A program made the translations under genes and the position numbers. From NCBI GenBank assembly GCA_963920665.1, contig OY987263.1:36506547-36570546 (forward strand): 64,000 nt of DNA, written 5' to 3'. This DNA comes from Straminergon stramineum. Its lineage: Eukaryota; Streptophyta; Bryopsida; Hypnales; Calliergonaceae. Positions 36,801 through 48,433 of this stretch are shown here, piece by piece. The notes under the pieces are model-generated. The model was not told where the DNA came from and did no database searches. It saw only the letters and a program-made list of their open reading frames with translations. Numbering within the stretch: the first letter of the stretch is position 1; each line of letters starts with the position of its first letter.

Positions 36801-39800
36801 CTGGATGCCTGGAAAAGTGCCAATTTCTTGATATTACTCCATTCTAACTAATTATATGAGGATTAGTACGTATATTTTTCTTTTGGCATTGCAAATTCTG
36901 GAGTGCCTGGTCAGTAATTTTATATGTCGGCTAAGAATTCGCAATTGCAGGTGTTCCAACAACAAAAGAGATTCCCCCCAGTACCTCCAGCACCCATTTC
37001 TACAAAAGACCCACCTGCCCAGCAGCAGCAATCAGGTGCGTGCTTCAATAAGCGAATTTCTTATTTGAGTTTCATTTGATTCCCGAGTTGTTGCCTTCGT
37101 CCATATGTCAAAAAGTCAAACAATTATCAAGTTCTAGAGTCAGACTCCACAACTTATTATATTCAGGTGACACATCTTTCATTATCCAGTACCACAGTTC
37201 TTAAAGGGTTTTGCAATAGTGGTGACACGAACTTAACATAGTGCCCTACCACGCCAATGGAGGATGACGGAAAGGGATTGCTATTGCATGGAAAGGAAAT
37301 GGATTAGAAATAGTGCCTGCCCATTGCCCTGCTACTCGTCTTATTTAAAACTTAAACTTTCAAAACAAAAAGAAAAGTTGACAAGTGCATCCATCTGACA
37401 ATCCTCAGCAATGTTGATATTGTTGGACGAGTATAGATCTCAGCTTGCATACTGGCGTTTGAAAAAGAGTCCATTTCGTGAATTTTCAGTTAATGTGACA
37501 AATTTGACGTTATACTGAAAATAATAAACTTCTGTGTCGTCTTTACATTTAGGTGCTACTGCAGAAGGGAGCCCAGGTCCTTCTGCGCCACCTGCAACTG
37601 CTGCTGCAGCGGCGGCAGCAGCTGCCGCTGAAGCAGCTGCTGTCAAAACACGTCTACGATGGACTCCGGAGCTTCATGAGAAGTTTGTGGACGCTGTTGC
37701 ACAACTGGGTGGCTCGGAACGTAAGTGCCAGCCATTTTTTTTTTCTCACTGGATCTGTTGGTTCTTTCCTAGTAAATATAATTTGCCATGATTTTGATTC
37801 CTTCGTCACAGTTAAGACAGAGGATACTAATTGCATCTGGCCGGTTACTTTTTATTTATGCAGGTGCAACACCAAAAGCAGTATTGCGTGTGATGGGCGT
37901 TACAGGGATCACAATTTACCATGTCAAGAGCCATTTACAAGTCAGTACCTAGGACTTCTCCAAAGAGTTGTCATTCAAAGAGAGGGCTTTCTATTTAGAG
38001 CTCAGCTTTATACGAGTGCAATCGCTTCCATAGTGCGCAGCAATTTGAAGGTGTTTCTTAATGTCAGAGGCTCATGCTATTTTCTGTTGGTTTGTGCAGA
38101 AATACAGGCTTATTCCTGAGGCCGCTTCTGAAGGTATAGCCATATCTCTTAGCTTGTTCAAATTCTCTGAAAGTCTAGGTTGGTAGCGGGTATCCGGGCA
38201 TGCAATTTTTTGAAAGCATAACCCTCTCTTCTCACACCATTATCACATGGTATATTGCTGTTGAAAAAGAAGAAATTTTAGAGCTTTAATCCTGTCCTCC
38301 TCATTTCCTTAGAGAGAGTTATAGATCCCCAAGATTTAACGGTTTCGACCTTGTTTAGAAGAGAGGGTTATGTCTGATAGCCCAGTCAGGCCCTCGTCCG
38401 GTTATCTGGTACATTCACAATTGTCTCCCCTGGCAGTCACTTTTCAGTATCCCTGACTCAAATTTTTCTGTGTGCAGATTCTAGAAATGATAGAAGGCGA
38501 AACGATAGTTCTCTGGGCGCCATGAATTTGAATTCGTAAGTCTTTCTACATTCTGAGAGCTATTGCTCTGACTTTGGACTTGGTGATGACTTGAGAGAAT
38601 GAGTGAGCCTTGTGTGTTCAATTATCTAGGATTGCAACCTCATGGTTTTAGACAAGAACAGGAATGGAGCTTACCGGGCATGGTTTGTAGAGATCCACCC
38701 AATCAATTTCTGATAACAATGAGCTGTTTCTGACTTTGAGCATTTGCGGTACAATTGCAGGAGTCTCCAAATGACACAAGCGCTGCAGATGCAGATGGAG
38801 GTGCAGAAGCGTCTCCATGAGCAACTGGAGGTAACAGACAGAACCTCGTCTCCTCATGTTGTTTTTTCTTCTGTTGATGTCGCTAGTTTTTGCTTACAGC
38901 TCAGTGGTAGTGGCAGGGTTTAGGGTAATCACGAATAGTGATCCCCTTTTGTGTGCATTAGGGGAAGTCACTGCTGTGCACTTCGCCTTTCCCCCTTAGC
39001 CCATCTCAATAAATAGGGGACATGGACTCTTCAGAATCCTACACCTCGAAGCACTAACTCAATGGCACGAGCTCAATGTGTCGAAGACGAAGGAAGTTTA
39101 CTGAGAAAATGCTTTAGAGCCTATCTTCTAACTGTCCGTGTTTATGCCAGAAGAGTAGAGGTGAAGTGCAAGAGAGTAGGAATGAAGTTTAGAATTCACT
39201 TACGTCCACTTGTGACTCCTCCTAAAGTCCTAATTAGTCGGGTCATGGCAAACTTCTACTTCGTGTTTCGCATGGAAAATAAGAGTTTTTTCTACTTCTA
39301 AGGCCAGTACTCCTTGACAACCCTAGACAGACTTTCCAGAGTCCCTGAATAGCAACGACGAGAGAGTAAGTTATGAATGTGTGCTGCAGTTGTGACAAGT
39401 TTGCAAGTTGTTTCAGACTGTTGTCTTTACAGAAGGTCATACGTTAAGAGTGTCCTGAAAAGCGCGTTATGTGCAGATCCAAAGAGAGCTTCAACTGAGA
39501 ATTGAGGCGCAAGGGCAAAGCCTGAAGATGATGCTGGAAGCACAGGCCAAGGCAGGAGGCTTCGTCCTTCCTGGCAAGGAGCTTGCTAGTGAAACAGCCA
39601 ACAGCCGGGATGCACCACCGGCGCAACCGTCTCAAGGCTTAGCCACACAGAATTCAACTGATATTCACAGGTAAGAATTGCTAAAACACAATCCAATAAC
39701 GTGAAATTCGAAAAAGTGAACTCTAGATAAAGATTTTGTGAAAAGTGGAGTCTATTTTTTGTGAATTAAATTCTTTTTGAGTCTTCCAGCACTGCAACAG

Positions 39801-40616
39801 TGGGAGGTCTAAAATGTGAAATTTGCAAAATAATGAACACCGTTTCTCTCAAGTCCACTTTTCTGAACCCCATTATTCATGGAATAGTCCATGTTTTGCA
39901 AATTTCATGCTCATAGCTTTAATTCACTTTGTTCAAGAATACCAAACTGGTATTTCATTCCAAGTCACACATGAGGTGACTTGCGATTGTTTAATACATA
40001 GTACAGCGAGTTGTAGAAGTGGGATATGCACGTGGCCTATCAACTAAATCGAACTGCAACTCCAGTCCTTAGTTGTGGGATGAAATTTCTTACAACAGAA
40101 TGGGTGCTCTTCGGCAATCAGCATGATTCACCTTGTCTACTCAGTTTCTTCTCTCTCCCAATTTGAGAAGATACATTTTTGAAATGTTCTAATCCCGTGC
40201 CTGTATGACCTTGGCATGACAGCTCATCTCCGCGTGGCACCAGCGAGAGCTCGCCAGCGCAAGAGCCGACCACCAAAAGAGCTCGGGTGGAGGTTCCCAA
40301 CCTGGTCATCGTTCCGCAAGAGCCTTTCCTGGAGGCATTCAACAAACAAGACAGTAGCAAGCTTAGTCCCAAGACAGGACTGCTTCCGCAGAGTTGCTCA
40401 GGTCCCGGTAGTCGGGATAATAACCCCTCTGCCTCCTCATGTCCATCGCCACTCCCGTCTCGGTTAAGCAGAAGCTCTTCCGCCATGGACGGGTCAGCAA
40501 CAACCTCCATGGAAGGTGTCGCACCTGCACCCCAGCAGCGGCATAACGCTGTGCAGGGCTGCATGCCCCAACAACCCGGAAACATGCCGTCCAATTCTTT
40601 ACAGGCATCCGTGTGA
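33820..40616 (+). CDS. MYB-CC (GARP) transcription factor, PHR1/PHL-like, ten coding exons
   Basis: Predicted nuclear DNA-binding protein of about 675-718 residues. Coding exons: 33820-34596, 36322-36621 (or from 36451), 36951-37035, 37553-37720, 37864-37940, 38100-38133, 38478-38535, 38761-38830, 39477-39670 and 40223-40616. All introns are GT-AG and the phases join into one frame. Exon 1 is rich in proline, serine and glutamine. Exon 4 has a run of ten alanines, then E and three more, just before the MYB-like domain, which starts TRLRWTPELHEKF and continues through exons 5-6 to GITIYHVKSHLQKYR. The intron between SHLQ and KYR is at the usual family position. Exons 8-9 give the coiled coil MEVQKRLHEQLE and LQLRIEAQG that define MYB-CC proteins and allow dimers. 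Family members bind the P1BS site; some control phosphate starvation, others do not, so the target is open. The start is the first in-frame ATG of exon 1. The exon 2 border is the weak point. Confidence 0.88.
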
Positions 40617-40953
40617 GGAGTGCTGATGTACACAAATACTTCTTTAATCTAATCTTTCGTCAATGACATTCTAGATTATCACATTGCATACTTGTCACAT
40701 TGCCGTTGACTGCACTAAACTTCAGTTATCTCACATTGGCACTAATGAACCGTTTAATAGGACTATTTCTCAAGCAATCACGTTAAAAGGGTTAGAGAGT
40801 TAAAGAATACCCGCAAGAAATCGGGAGCTTGCCGGAACCAGGGTATTGGACATAATCATCTGTTATAACTTCTTAGAGGAATTGTGAGATGCAAAAACAA
40901 AACTTCAATGGCTTCAGAAAAGGGTGGCAGGTCTTAGGGTCGGCTTCCATGTG

Positions 40954-41056
40954 GAGTCGGGCCGGTGAAGCCCACCGATCAATGGTGGAATGGGGACTCC
41001 AGAAAAAACAGACTTTAATTCCACCGTTGATCGGTGGGCTTCACCGGCCCCGACTC
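40954..41056. ncRNA. Strong foldback downstream of the MYB-CC gene, candidate small-RNA precursor
   Basis: The left arm (40954-40991) and right arm (41018-41056) are reverse complements over 38-39 bases with one base inserted and one mismatch, around a 26-base loop. Outside the arms CTTCCATG and CATGAAG pair again after a bulge. The arms are GC-rich in an AT-rich setting. Size and shape fit a plant microRNA or siRNA precursor, about 340 bases past the MYB-CC stop codon, so it could also lie in that gene's 3' UTR. The arms do not match a microRNA that I recognise. A small inverted duplication with no RNA product is equally possible. Confidence 0.4.
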
Positions 41057-42127
41057 TAAATTCTACTCGCATGAAGTTGTGGAATTGGTTGAAATAAGAG
41101 ACAGTGAGTTCACTCACTGTGTCTTTTGCTAGTTGCCATGGGTGTACACCTTAATATTGTTTTTGATCGTGGTGTATATGCACTTTTTGATGATCCAGTT
41201 CATGATTTTTGGGGTTTTCTGGTGAAAGTTGATTCAGAGAAGTTGGTGTTACGTCCGCATGTTTTTTTCTTGAATTCTCAGATTATGAAAGATTTAATTT
41301 GAAATGTGGAAGTTCTGTTCCCAAGTAATAAGAGATATGTTTCTTTCGGCGTACTGTTTTTCCTAAAATTTGGGTTCTCAGCACTTGGCAGTGAGGTAGA
41401 GGATACTACGGTAGTTATGATAATTGCATCACTTCAAGCATTTGACTCAAGTTTGGGAATGCGTTGTCATTGGGAGATCAGCAAAACTCAGAGCTCACGG
41501 GCAAGATCGCTTTGAGTATACTGAATAGCCAAATTTGTTGAAACCAATTTTTTATCTACTTAAAGTGGGAGAAATTTCCAAATGAGATGATCTGGCCTCG
41601 TTTGGATGACTATTTGGAGGGCCGGTCAAGATGCAAGTTCCACTGCATTGGAATATTGAATAAATTCCCTGGCTAATAACATGATCAAAGAGCACCGAAT
41701 GGTGTATGATCGCTTACGACGAACATTAGTAATGATCAACAAGCACTTCAGGAACAGTGTCACCCAATTTGCTGAGACACTATTTGCAACTAACAGAGAC
41801 TCCATACCATAAATAGTGAAGCTGTGGACCTAGTCCGGATATCATACCACATTCATGACGTCGTGACTGGAAGCATCGTCCCCTGAAGTCAATCTACTTT
41901 GCGGGCTTCAAGGAACTCTAATGCGTGGCCTTGATACTGCCCTCCAAATACATCTCTAACTTTTCAAGGTTTATAATTAGAACTTGAAATTACTATCATT
42001 GGAAGAGCATCCAAAAGTGTGTTTAGTAGACATAATATCATCTAGATTTAGACTTTAGATGATCAAATTAATCCTTTCCAAAGGAAGCTAAGAGAATTTT
42101 TTTTATAGAAGCCCAAGCAAATCATGC
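41057..42127. other. Intergenic DNA, nothing recognised
   Basis: The frame at 41306-41515 has no domain or supporting signal. Confidence 0.5.
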
Positions 42128-42131
42128 TTAA

Positions 42132-43988
42132 CCCCTAAAGTTCCTTGACTATGTTATTACGAAAAACTCTCAAAAACTGCCATTTCAAATACAAGTACCA
42201 AATTTTTGAAAAATATCATTTTGGGACACATGTAACCATTGGATCTTGTAGTAAACTAGATTGAAAAGATGTAGACAAATTTTCAGAAATTTTCACCATG
42301 TAGATAGCAAGATATTAGTATTTGAAGTGACAAAAATCCTTTTTTGGGCCCTATGAAAATCCAAGCAGCTGCACTTCACAAGGTCACATTTGTATGAAAA
42401 ATGTCCAAAATGGTGGTGCTTCTTTAGATTCATTCTTCAAGGCAAGTTGGCTACATGCTTAAAAATTTTCAGATCATTTGGAATTGTGCAACATATAGGA
42501 AAAAAATAGTAAATAGAAAGATGTAGAGAATGATTCAAAATACTAAATTGTGAAAAATTTATTAATGGAATTGAAAAATTCCAACCCCCAATGGTTGTAA
42601 TGTTGCAATAAACAATCTACACCTAACATTTTTATTTTTTTTCCAAAAATATTGAAAATTGAGTTAAATAAAGGACTTCAAAGTTTATTTTAGAGTAGAG
42701 AATCCATACGTGCCTACAAATTAAAAGATCTCATAACTTTTGACTCATTGATCAAAATGGAATGATACCAAGCTTTCTATGTATATATAAATCTAAAAAA
42801 ACAATTTCAAATTTTTATTTTTGAAAAAAATGATTTTTTCAGATGTACTTGGATTGCCCGAGTTGAGAAACAAACTACATATTATGCCATAACTTTTGAC
42901 TCATATTTCCAAATGTCATAAAATTTTGTGCATATGAAAGATATTCCTCATTCCCATCTTCTATTAAAATTTCATCTTAAAATACACAAACCTCTAGTCA
43001 CAAGTACTTGCCCAAAATTTCTATGTTGCCAAAAAATGCACCTTGGTCCTTTAGGAATTAATCCCTAAAGGACCAGCATGCGTTTTTTGGCAACAAAGAA
43101 ATTTTGGGCAAGTACGTGTGACTAGAGGTTTGTGTATTTTAGGCTGAAATTTTAAGAGAAGGCGGGAACGATGAATATCTTTCATATGCACAAAATTTTA
43201 TGACATTTGGAAATATGAGTCAAAAGTTATGGCATAATATTTTACTTTTTTCCCCAGGTGGGCAGTCCTGGCAAATCAGAAAAAATCACTTTTTTCAAGA
43301 ACAAAAATTTGAAATTGGTTAACTAGAGCTTTACATATGTGGAAAGCTTTGAATCATTCCATTTTGATCCATGAGTCCAAAGTTACAAGGAGTTTTAGTT
43401 TGTGGGCAATTATGGATTATCTACTCTAAAATAAACTTTGAAGTCCTTTATCTTGCTCAATTTTCCATATTTTTTGAAAAAAATAAAATCCTACCATGTA
43501 GATTGTTTATTAAAACATTGCAACCATTGGAATTGGAATTTTTCAATTCCATTACACAAATCTTAACAATTTTGTATTTTAAATCATTCTCTATTTCTTT
43601 CTACTTACTATTTTTTTCCTATATGTTGTACAATTCCAAATGATGTGAACTTTTTTAAGCATATAGACAAATTTTCTAGGAAAGAGACTCCAAAGAAGAA
43701 CCACCATTTTGTACATTTTTTCATACAAAAGTGAGCTTGTGAAGTGTAGCTGCCCTATTTTTCTAAGGCCCAAAAAAATGATTTTAAGTGAATTTGAATG
43801 CTTATATCTTGCAATCCACATATTGGAAGTTTCTAAAATTTTTACCACATGTTCTTAAGTCAGAATAATACAAGATCCTATGGTTACATGTGTCAAAAAA
43901 AGTTTTTTTTTCAAAAATTTGGTACTTGTACTAGAAATGGCAGTTTTGGAGCAGTTTTGGTGAAAACATAGTCAAGGAGCTTAAGGGG
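42132..43988. mobile_element. Head-to-head dimer of a TTAA/CCCC element
   Basis: Two units of 926 and 927 bases (42132-43057 and 43062-43988) are inverted copies of each other. They meet at TTAA (43058-43061), which is shared between the two inner ends (CCTTTAGGAA and TCCCTAAAGG). The outer ends are CCCCTAAAG and CTTAAGGGG, each next to TTAA (42128-42131 and 43989-43992). The internal sequence matches the single copies at 51781-52705 and 53097-54015. Neither unit encodes a protein. The whole could fold into a hairpin of about 0.9 kb. Confidence 0.85.
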
Positions 43989-43992
43989 TTAA

Positions 43993-44903
43993 TGGCATTT
44001 ACTATTGATTGGGGCATTTATGCCCATACCAAAATGCCATTTGGTTTGTGCAATGCACTAGCAACTTTCCAAAGGTTGATGACCATAGCTTTTCAGATGT
44101 ATTTGAGTAAATTTAAGGAAATATTCTTAGATGATTTTTGTGACTATAGTACAAAAAAAAAACACGCAAAGTGTTTAGAAAAATGTTTTATCCAATGTGA
44201 GAAATAGGGTATTTCCATTAATGCAACTAAATCCCAATTTGCCATGCCTTTTAACAAATTAGTTGGACATATTGTTTCTAGCCAAGGCATAGCAAGTGAT
44301 CCAGATAAAGCGGCAATAATAGTACAATTACCCCAACCCAACAATGTTATAGAGGTTAGAGCCTTTCTAGGACATTTTGGCTATTATAGAAGATATATTT
44401 ATAAATATGCCAACATAGTTGTTCCTTTGACTAAATTGACTAAAAATTCGGACACTACCCCTATTTGGATAGACCCATGTACAAAGGCCTTTGAGACTTT
44501 GAAACATAAATTAACAACTGCACCAGTCTTAATCCCTCCTAATTGGTATAAAGACTTTGAAGTTTATGTAGATGCATCTAATGTTGCTATAGGGAGTGTG
44601 TTAAGTCAAAAGGATGAAAAAGGACATGACAAACTAATATATTTTGCAAGCTGACATCTAGCAACTGCAGAGAAAAACTACACTGTTACAGAAAGAGAAG
44701 CTTTAGGAATGATATTTTTAGTCCAAAAGTTTAGACATTACTTATTGGGCTATAAATTTGTCTTTCATGTAGATCATGATGCCTTGAAATATATGATAAA
44801 CAAACCCCAATTAAGTGGAACAATAGCAAGATGGGTAAAACTTGAAAAAATTGTTTGTGACAATCATGTGCCCTATATCCATTCTTGGTGTAATCAACCA
44901 TAG
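43993..44903 (+). pseudogene. Ty3/gypsy retrotransposon RT-RNase H fragment
   Basis: A piece of pol from a Ty3/gypsy retrotransposon. One frame runs through the whole stretch with only two internal stops (TAG at 44205-44207 and TGA at 44652-44654). It shows the late reverse-transcriptase blocks (KMPFGLCNALATFQR, then FLDDF in place of the usual Y-x-D-D), the connection region (FLGHFGYYRRYI and VPLTKLTK) and the start of RNase H (VDASNVAIGSVLSQ, YTVTEREAL). The TGA stands where family members often have an arginine, consistent with a C-to-T change at a CGA codon. No gag, protease, integrase or LTRs are nearby. The fragment begins right at the TTAA bordering the element dimer, so its 5' part is missing. 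Confidence 0.88.
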
Positions 44904-45884
44904 TATTACGTTGTGTGCCAATTGTGCTTTGCCTCCCCTAGTCTATTGTATTTTTTCTTCTACAACAAGATTTTTTCCACACTAAACTTTGAAATGGAAA
45001 GTATATTTGGATTGCAAATCGATGAAGCACTAGACCTTCAAGCCCCACTTTTGTGGCTACAAGGGCATATATTGTCATGAAGGACAATAACTACCTTCGT
45101 AGTATATTATCATTTTTGTCAATTGTAGCAAAGTTACCAACATTCCTAAATTCCTAAATTTGTCCCTAGTTGCATTGGATAACCACCTAATGTGCCCTAT
45201 TTTGTCATATCTTGGCATCACCTTATCCCTCACATAATTTGATGGATTAGTAACATGCAAACATTTAGTGAGTTATTCAAACTAATTTCATGACATCAAA
45301 GTTGAGATAGTTGGGCAATGAAAAAATGATCTTTTTTATTCTAGAAGGACTACATATTGGATTGGTGCTTCATGCTCATGTATGAGATGATTGCCATAAA
45401 CACCTTCAACTATGGCAAGGTACAATGTGACCACCTTAGCCTTCTATATATTTTTCCTCATCCTCATTCATTGCCATTGTATACCACTTTGTCCTGGTAA
45501 CAATATATTGTAAAATCCACACAATCCAAAATATTTTGAATAAAGTAGGAAAACTAGGGAACACATTTTATTGAACGTCCTCTTCTTCCTCTTCACTAAA
45601 AGCAAGCTCATGATACTCTATCTTGAACTCATTCTTGCTATCATTTGTAAATTTGAAATTCATACTTGCCCAAATATAATAAACTAGCATTCATCATCTT
45701 TTACAGCGTTGTGCCCCAATCCATTTCCTTCTAGTCTCATGCCATTTCACATCCCATTTCAATTCATCCCTTACCAAATAATTTCCAAAAAAATCCAAAA
45801 ATTGAACAAGGGGTTCAAAAAGACAACACTTACCTTTACAAATGTTGTGGTCGATCCTCAACTATGGTTCTTCGTGACGCTTTT
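44904..45884 (-). other. Decayed transposon-like DNA, minus strand
   Basis: Short minus-strand frames (45260-45075, and an acidic AFSEEEEDVQ stretch near 45605-45575) suggest old coding sequence. They may continue the repeat at 45885-47440. The family is not recognised. Confidence 0.3.
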
Positions 45885-47440
45885 AGGTTTGGGATGAACT
45901 CCCACTCCCCTCCCCTCCTAGTTTAGTATACCTACCCAACTCCTTGGTTAGATGCCTCCATCACAAATGAAGCTACCCTCCTCGTAAAGCTCTCACACAA
46001 CACCGGCATTCAAGAGTTAGCCCTCTGTGTTACAAATTCACTAGCTAGGGCTGATCATCAATGTTGTTTTGCAATATGCCTAGGGTTGTGTGACAACTTT
46101 GGAGGTCACAATAAATCATTGAGACTTTGAGTTTCTTGGGAGGAATAGGGTCCTTCGTTGAAGTCTTCATCATCAATATCTTCACAACTAGAGGTTCTAC
46201 CTCCAATTTCATGCTATTGGCTATCTATAAATTATAATTCATCTTGCCTATGATCTCCATGTCCTCTAATCCAAGAAGAAATTATCTTGACCTTCTTGTA
46301 GTAATGAAGGTATAAAGAGACGTGTAGGGTAATCATGTTCTTCATTTGATGGAATTGTATGTGTCAAACTCTAAGGTGGGGATTGGAAATGAGTGGAAGT
46401 AGGACAATTTTGGGCTAGTAATCTACAACTACAACAAATAGGCAATCCATCCCATGCAACCTAGAAGAAGTAAAATGAAATTCTTCTTAGAACTTAAAAA
46501 TGCAAAGTGTCAATGCAAGTAAAGTAATGGAGTTAGAATATTAATTATACTTCCTTTGAGGAAGAAATAATCCTTTGCCTAGGTATTGTTCATCTTCCTT
46601 GGCTAAGAATGTATATCCAATGCTCCTTGCATCAATATATAGAAAACCTACTTCTCAATGTATTCCTTGTAAGAGGGAGGTGGTTATGACATTTCTTATT
46701 GTTTTTTAGGAAGAAAAATTTAATGGGTGAATGAGAGTATCAAAATGAACCTCGTTCTTCCAAAATGTGTTGGGTGGGTCAAAGAACCATCAATTGTTAG
46801 CAAAATTTGCCTTGTTTGCACAAATTGTAGTGGCATGAGTCAAGAAGTGGGAGTCATTTTAGGATACAATTCTATAGGTAGAGTGCTCTAATTTTGGAAA
46901 TGTGGGTGGAATTATTTGCCAATGTTTCTATTAGGTGCTACAAAGTGAAATCATGGCTTCATAGTGGTCATGAAATTGTTTTTTTAGGGATTGTGGAATT
47001 AGTGGACTCTTGAAAAGTCAAAGCAAGTGTTGGTTTATAGTGGAGCCGCCCTACTACACCTCCCACTCTTTCTTTTTGTTGGTCAGCGGGACCTTGACCA
47101 TCTTCCATTGCCTTTGACTTCTAGTCAAACAACTATATGTGGTGGGGCTTCTTCACCCTTTGTCCACTTCTAACCTTCAATTTTTAGTCCTTACCTTGCC
47201 CACTCCAAAGTCAACTAAATTTGGCATCCCACCTTTAGTTGTTTTCCCCTCCACATGCATGTAACTTCTTCACTAGGCACCAAATTGTAATAAAATTTAT
47301 GTATCCACCATACTCTTGCAAAACTACATGTCCTAATTAATTAATTCTTAAAACTTGGTATATATTGAGACAATAGGATCCTAGGCAAACTCTAATTTAT
47401 CCCTGAAGGGAACAATGGGACTTTAAGGGTTACAAAAGCA
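45885..47440 (-). repeat. Dispersed repeat, copy 2, with decayed minus-strand coding sequence
   Basis: Second copy of the repeat at 85-1850, same orientation. On the minus strand, near 46215-46105, it encodes the same acidic peptide as copy 1 (R-T-S-x-C-E ... G-P-Y-S ... N-D-L-L), followed by stops. The borders are uncertain. Confidence 0.55.
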
Positions 47441-48429
47441 AAATCTTATCAATGGCAAAACCAAATGCAATGCCATTGGCATGCTTTTGCTTTCTTGATT
47501 TTCTTTTGTCTATTCAAGTACTTTAATTGGATGCTCTTCTAATGATAGTAATCCCAAGTTTTAATTTCAAGGCAAGGAAAACTTAGAAATGTATTTAGAA
47601 GGACAATATGCAAGTTTCTATGAAGACACCCCAAAGGCATGACCTCACTAGCCATTAAGCAACTAGAATCTTTAACTAAACAAAGTCCATAAATGTAGGA
47701 AAGTTCTAATCACAATCATTGTTTGTTCGATTGTTTGTTAAATAAAAAGGTTGAAGTAGGAAATCCAAAGTGAACTTCATGAATTGTTGTTCTTGCTACT
47801 AGCCCTTGAGATATCAAGGTCAATGCACTCTTCACCAAACATCCACAAATTCCTTTGAAGGTACAAGTCATATACTTAATTCCTTATAGACTAGTTGTTG
47901 AAATTTTGAATAATAGATGAGCATAAACATGTTTTAAGCATACAAGAATTTATTTCTTCCATCTATTTAATTGTTTGCAAATTCTTATGTTAATTCTCTA
48001 TATTTGTATGATCTACAAATTCAAGATTGTTGTGCAAACACTCAATAATTCAAAAGATATATATAAGTGTGCTTCACTTCAAAAAGAAACTTTATTGAAG
48101 TTTAGAAATTGACCCTTCAAAAATGACATGAAAGAAAGGTTTATAATGTAAAAAACTTTTCAAAAATTGCCATAATTTGTTAAGTGCATCTAAATAAGCA
48201 CACTAATTTTCTATAACACCTTAATGCTTTTTATAGTTGCATACTTCTGCTTAAATCTTTAATTGCACAAATATATTACTTTTTTCAATTTTATCAAATC
48301 AATTATTAAAAAAACATCATCTATTAAACTTTCAAGACTTTGGGGGATGATAGAAAAGATATTTAGACAAAACATTGTTTTAAGCACCTTGTCCATCATT
48401 TAGAATATGAATTTTGGAACACTTAGGGG
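47441..48429. other. AT-rich DNA ending in a TTTAGGGG-like element terminus
   Basis: No gene. CACTTAGGGG followed by TTAA (48430-48433) looks like the right end of a TTAA-type element whose left end has decayed. Confidence 0.35.
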
Positions 48430-48433
48430 TTAA

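Noticed and set aside
40118..40633. Minus-strand frame of 171 codons
   Set aside because: Antisense shadow of the last MYB-CC exon.
40954..41056. Foldback as a miR166 gene
   Set aside because: One arm has a loosely similar TCGG...GGCTTCA...CCCC pattern, but the core bases and spacing do not match miR166.
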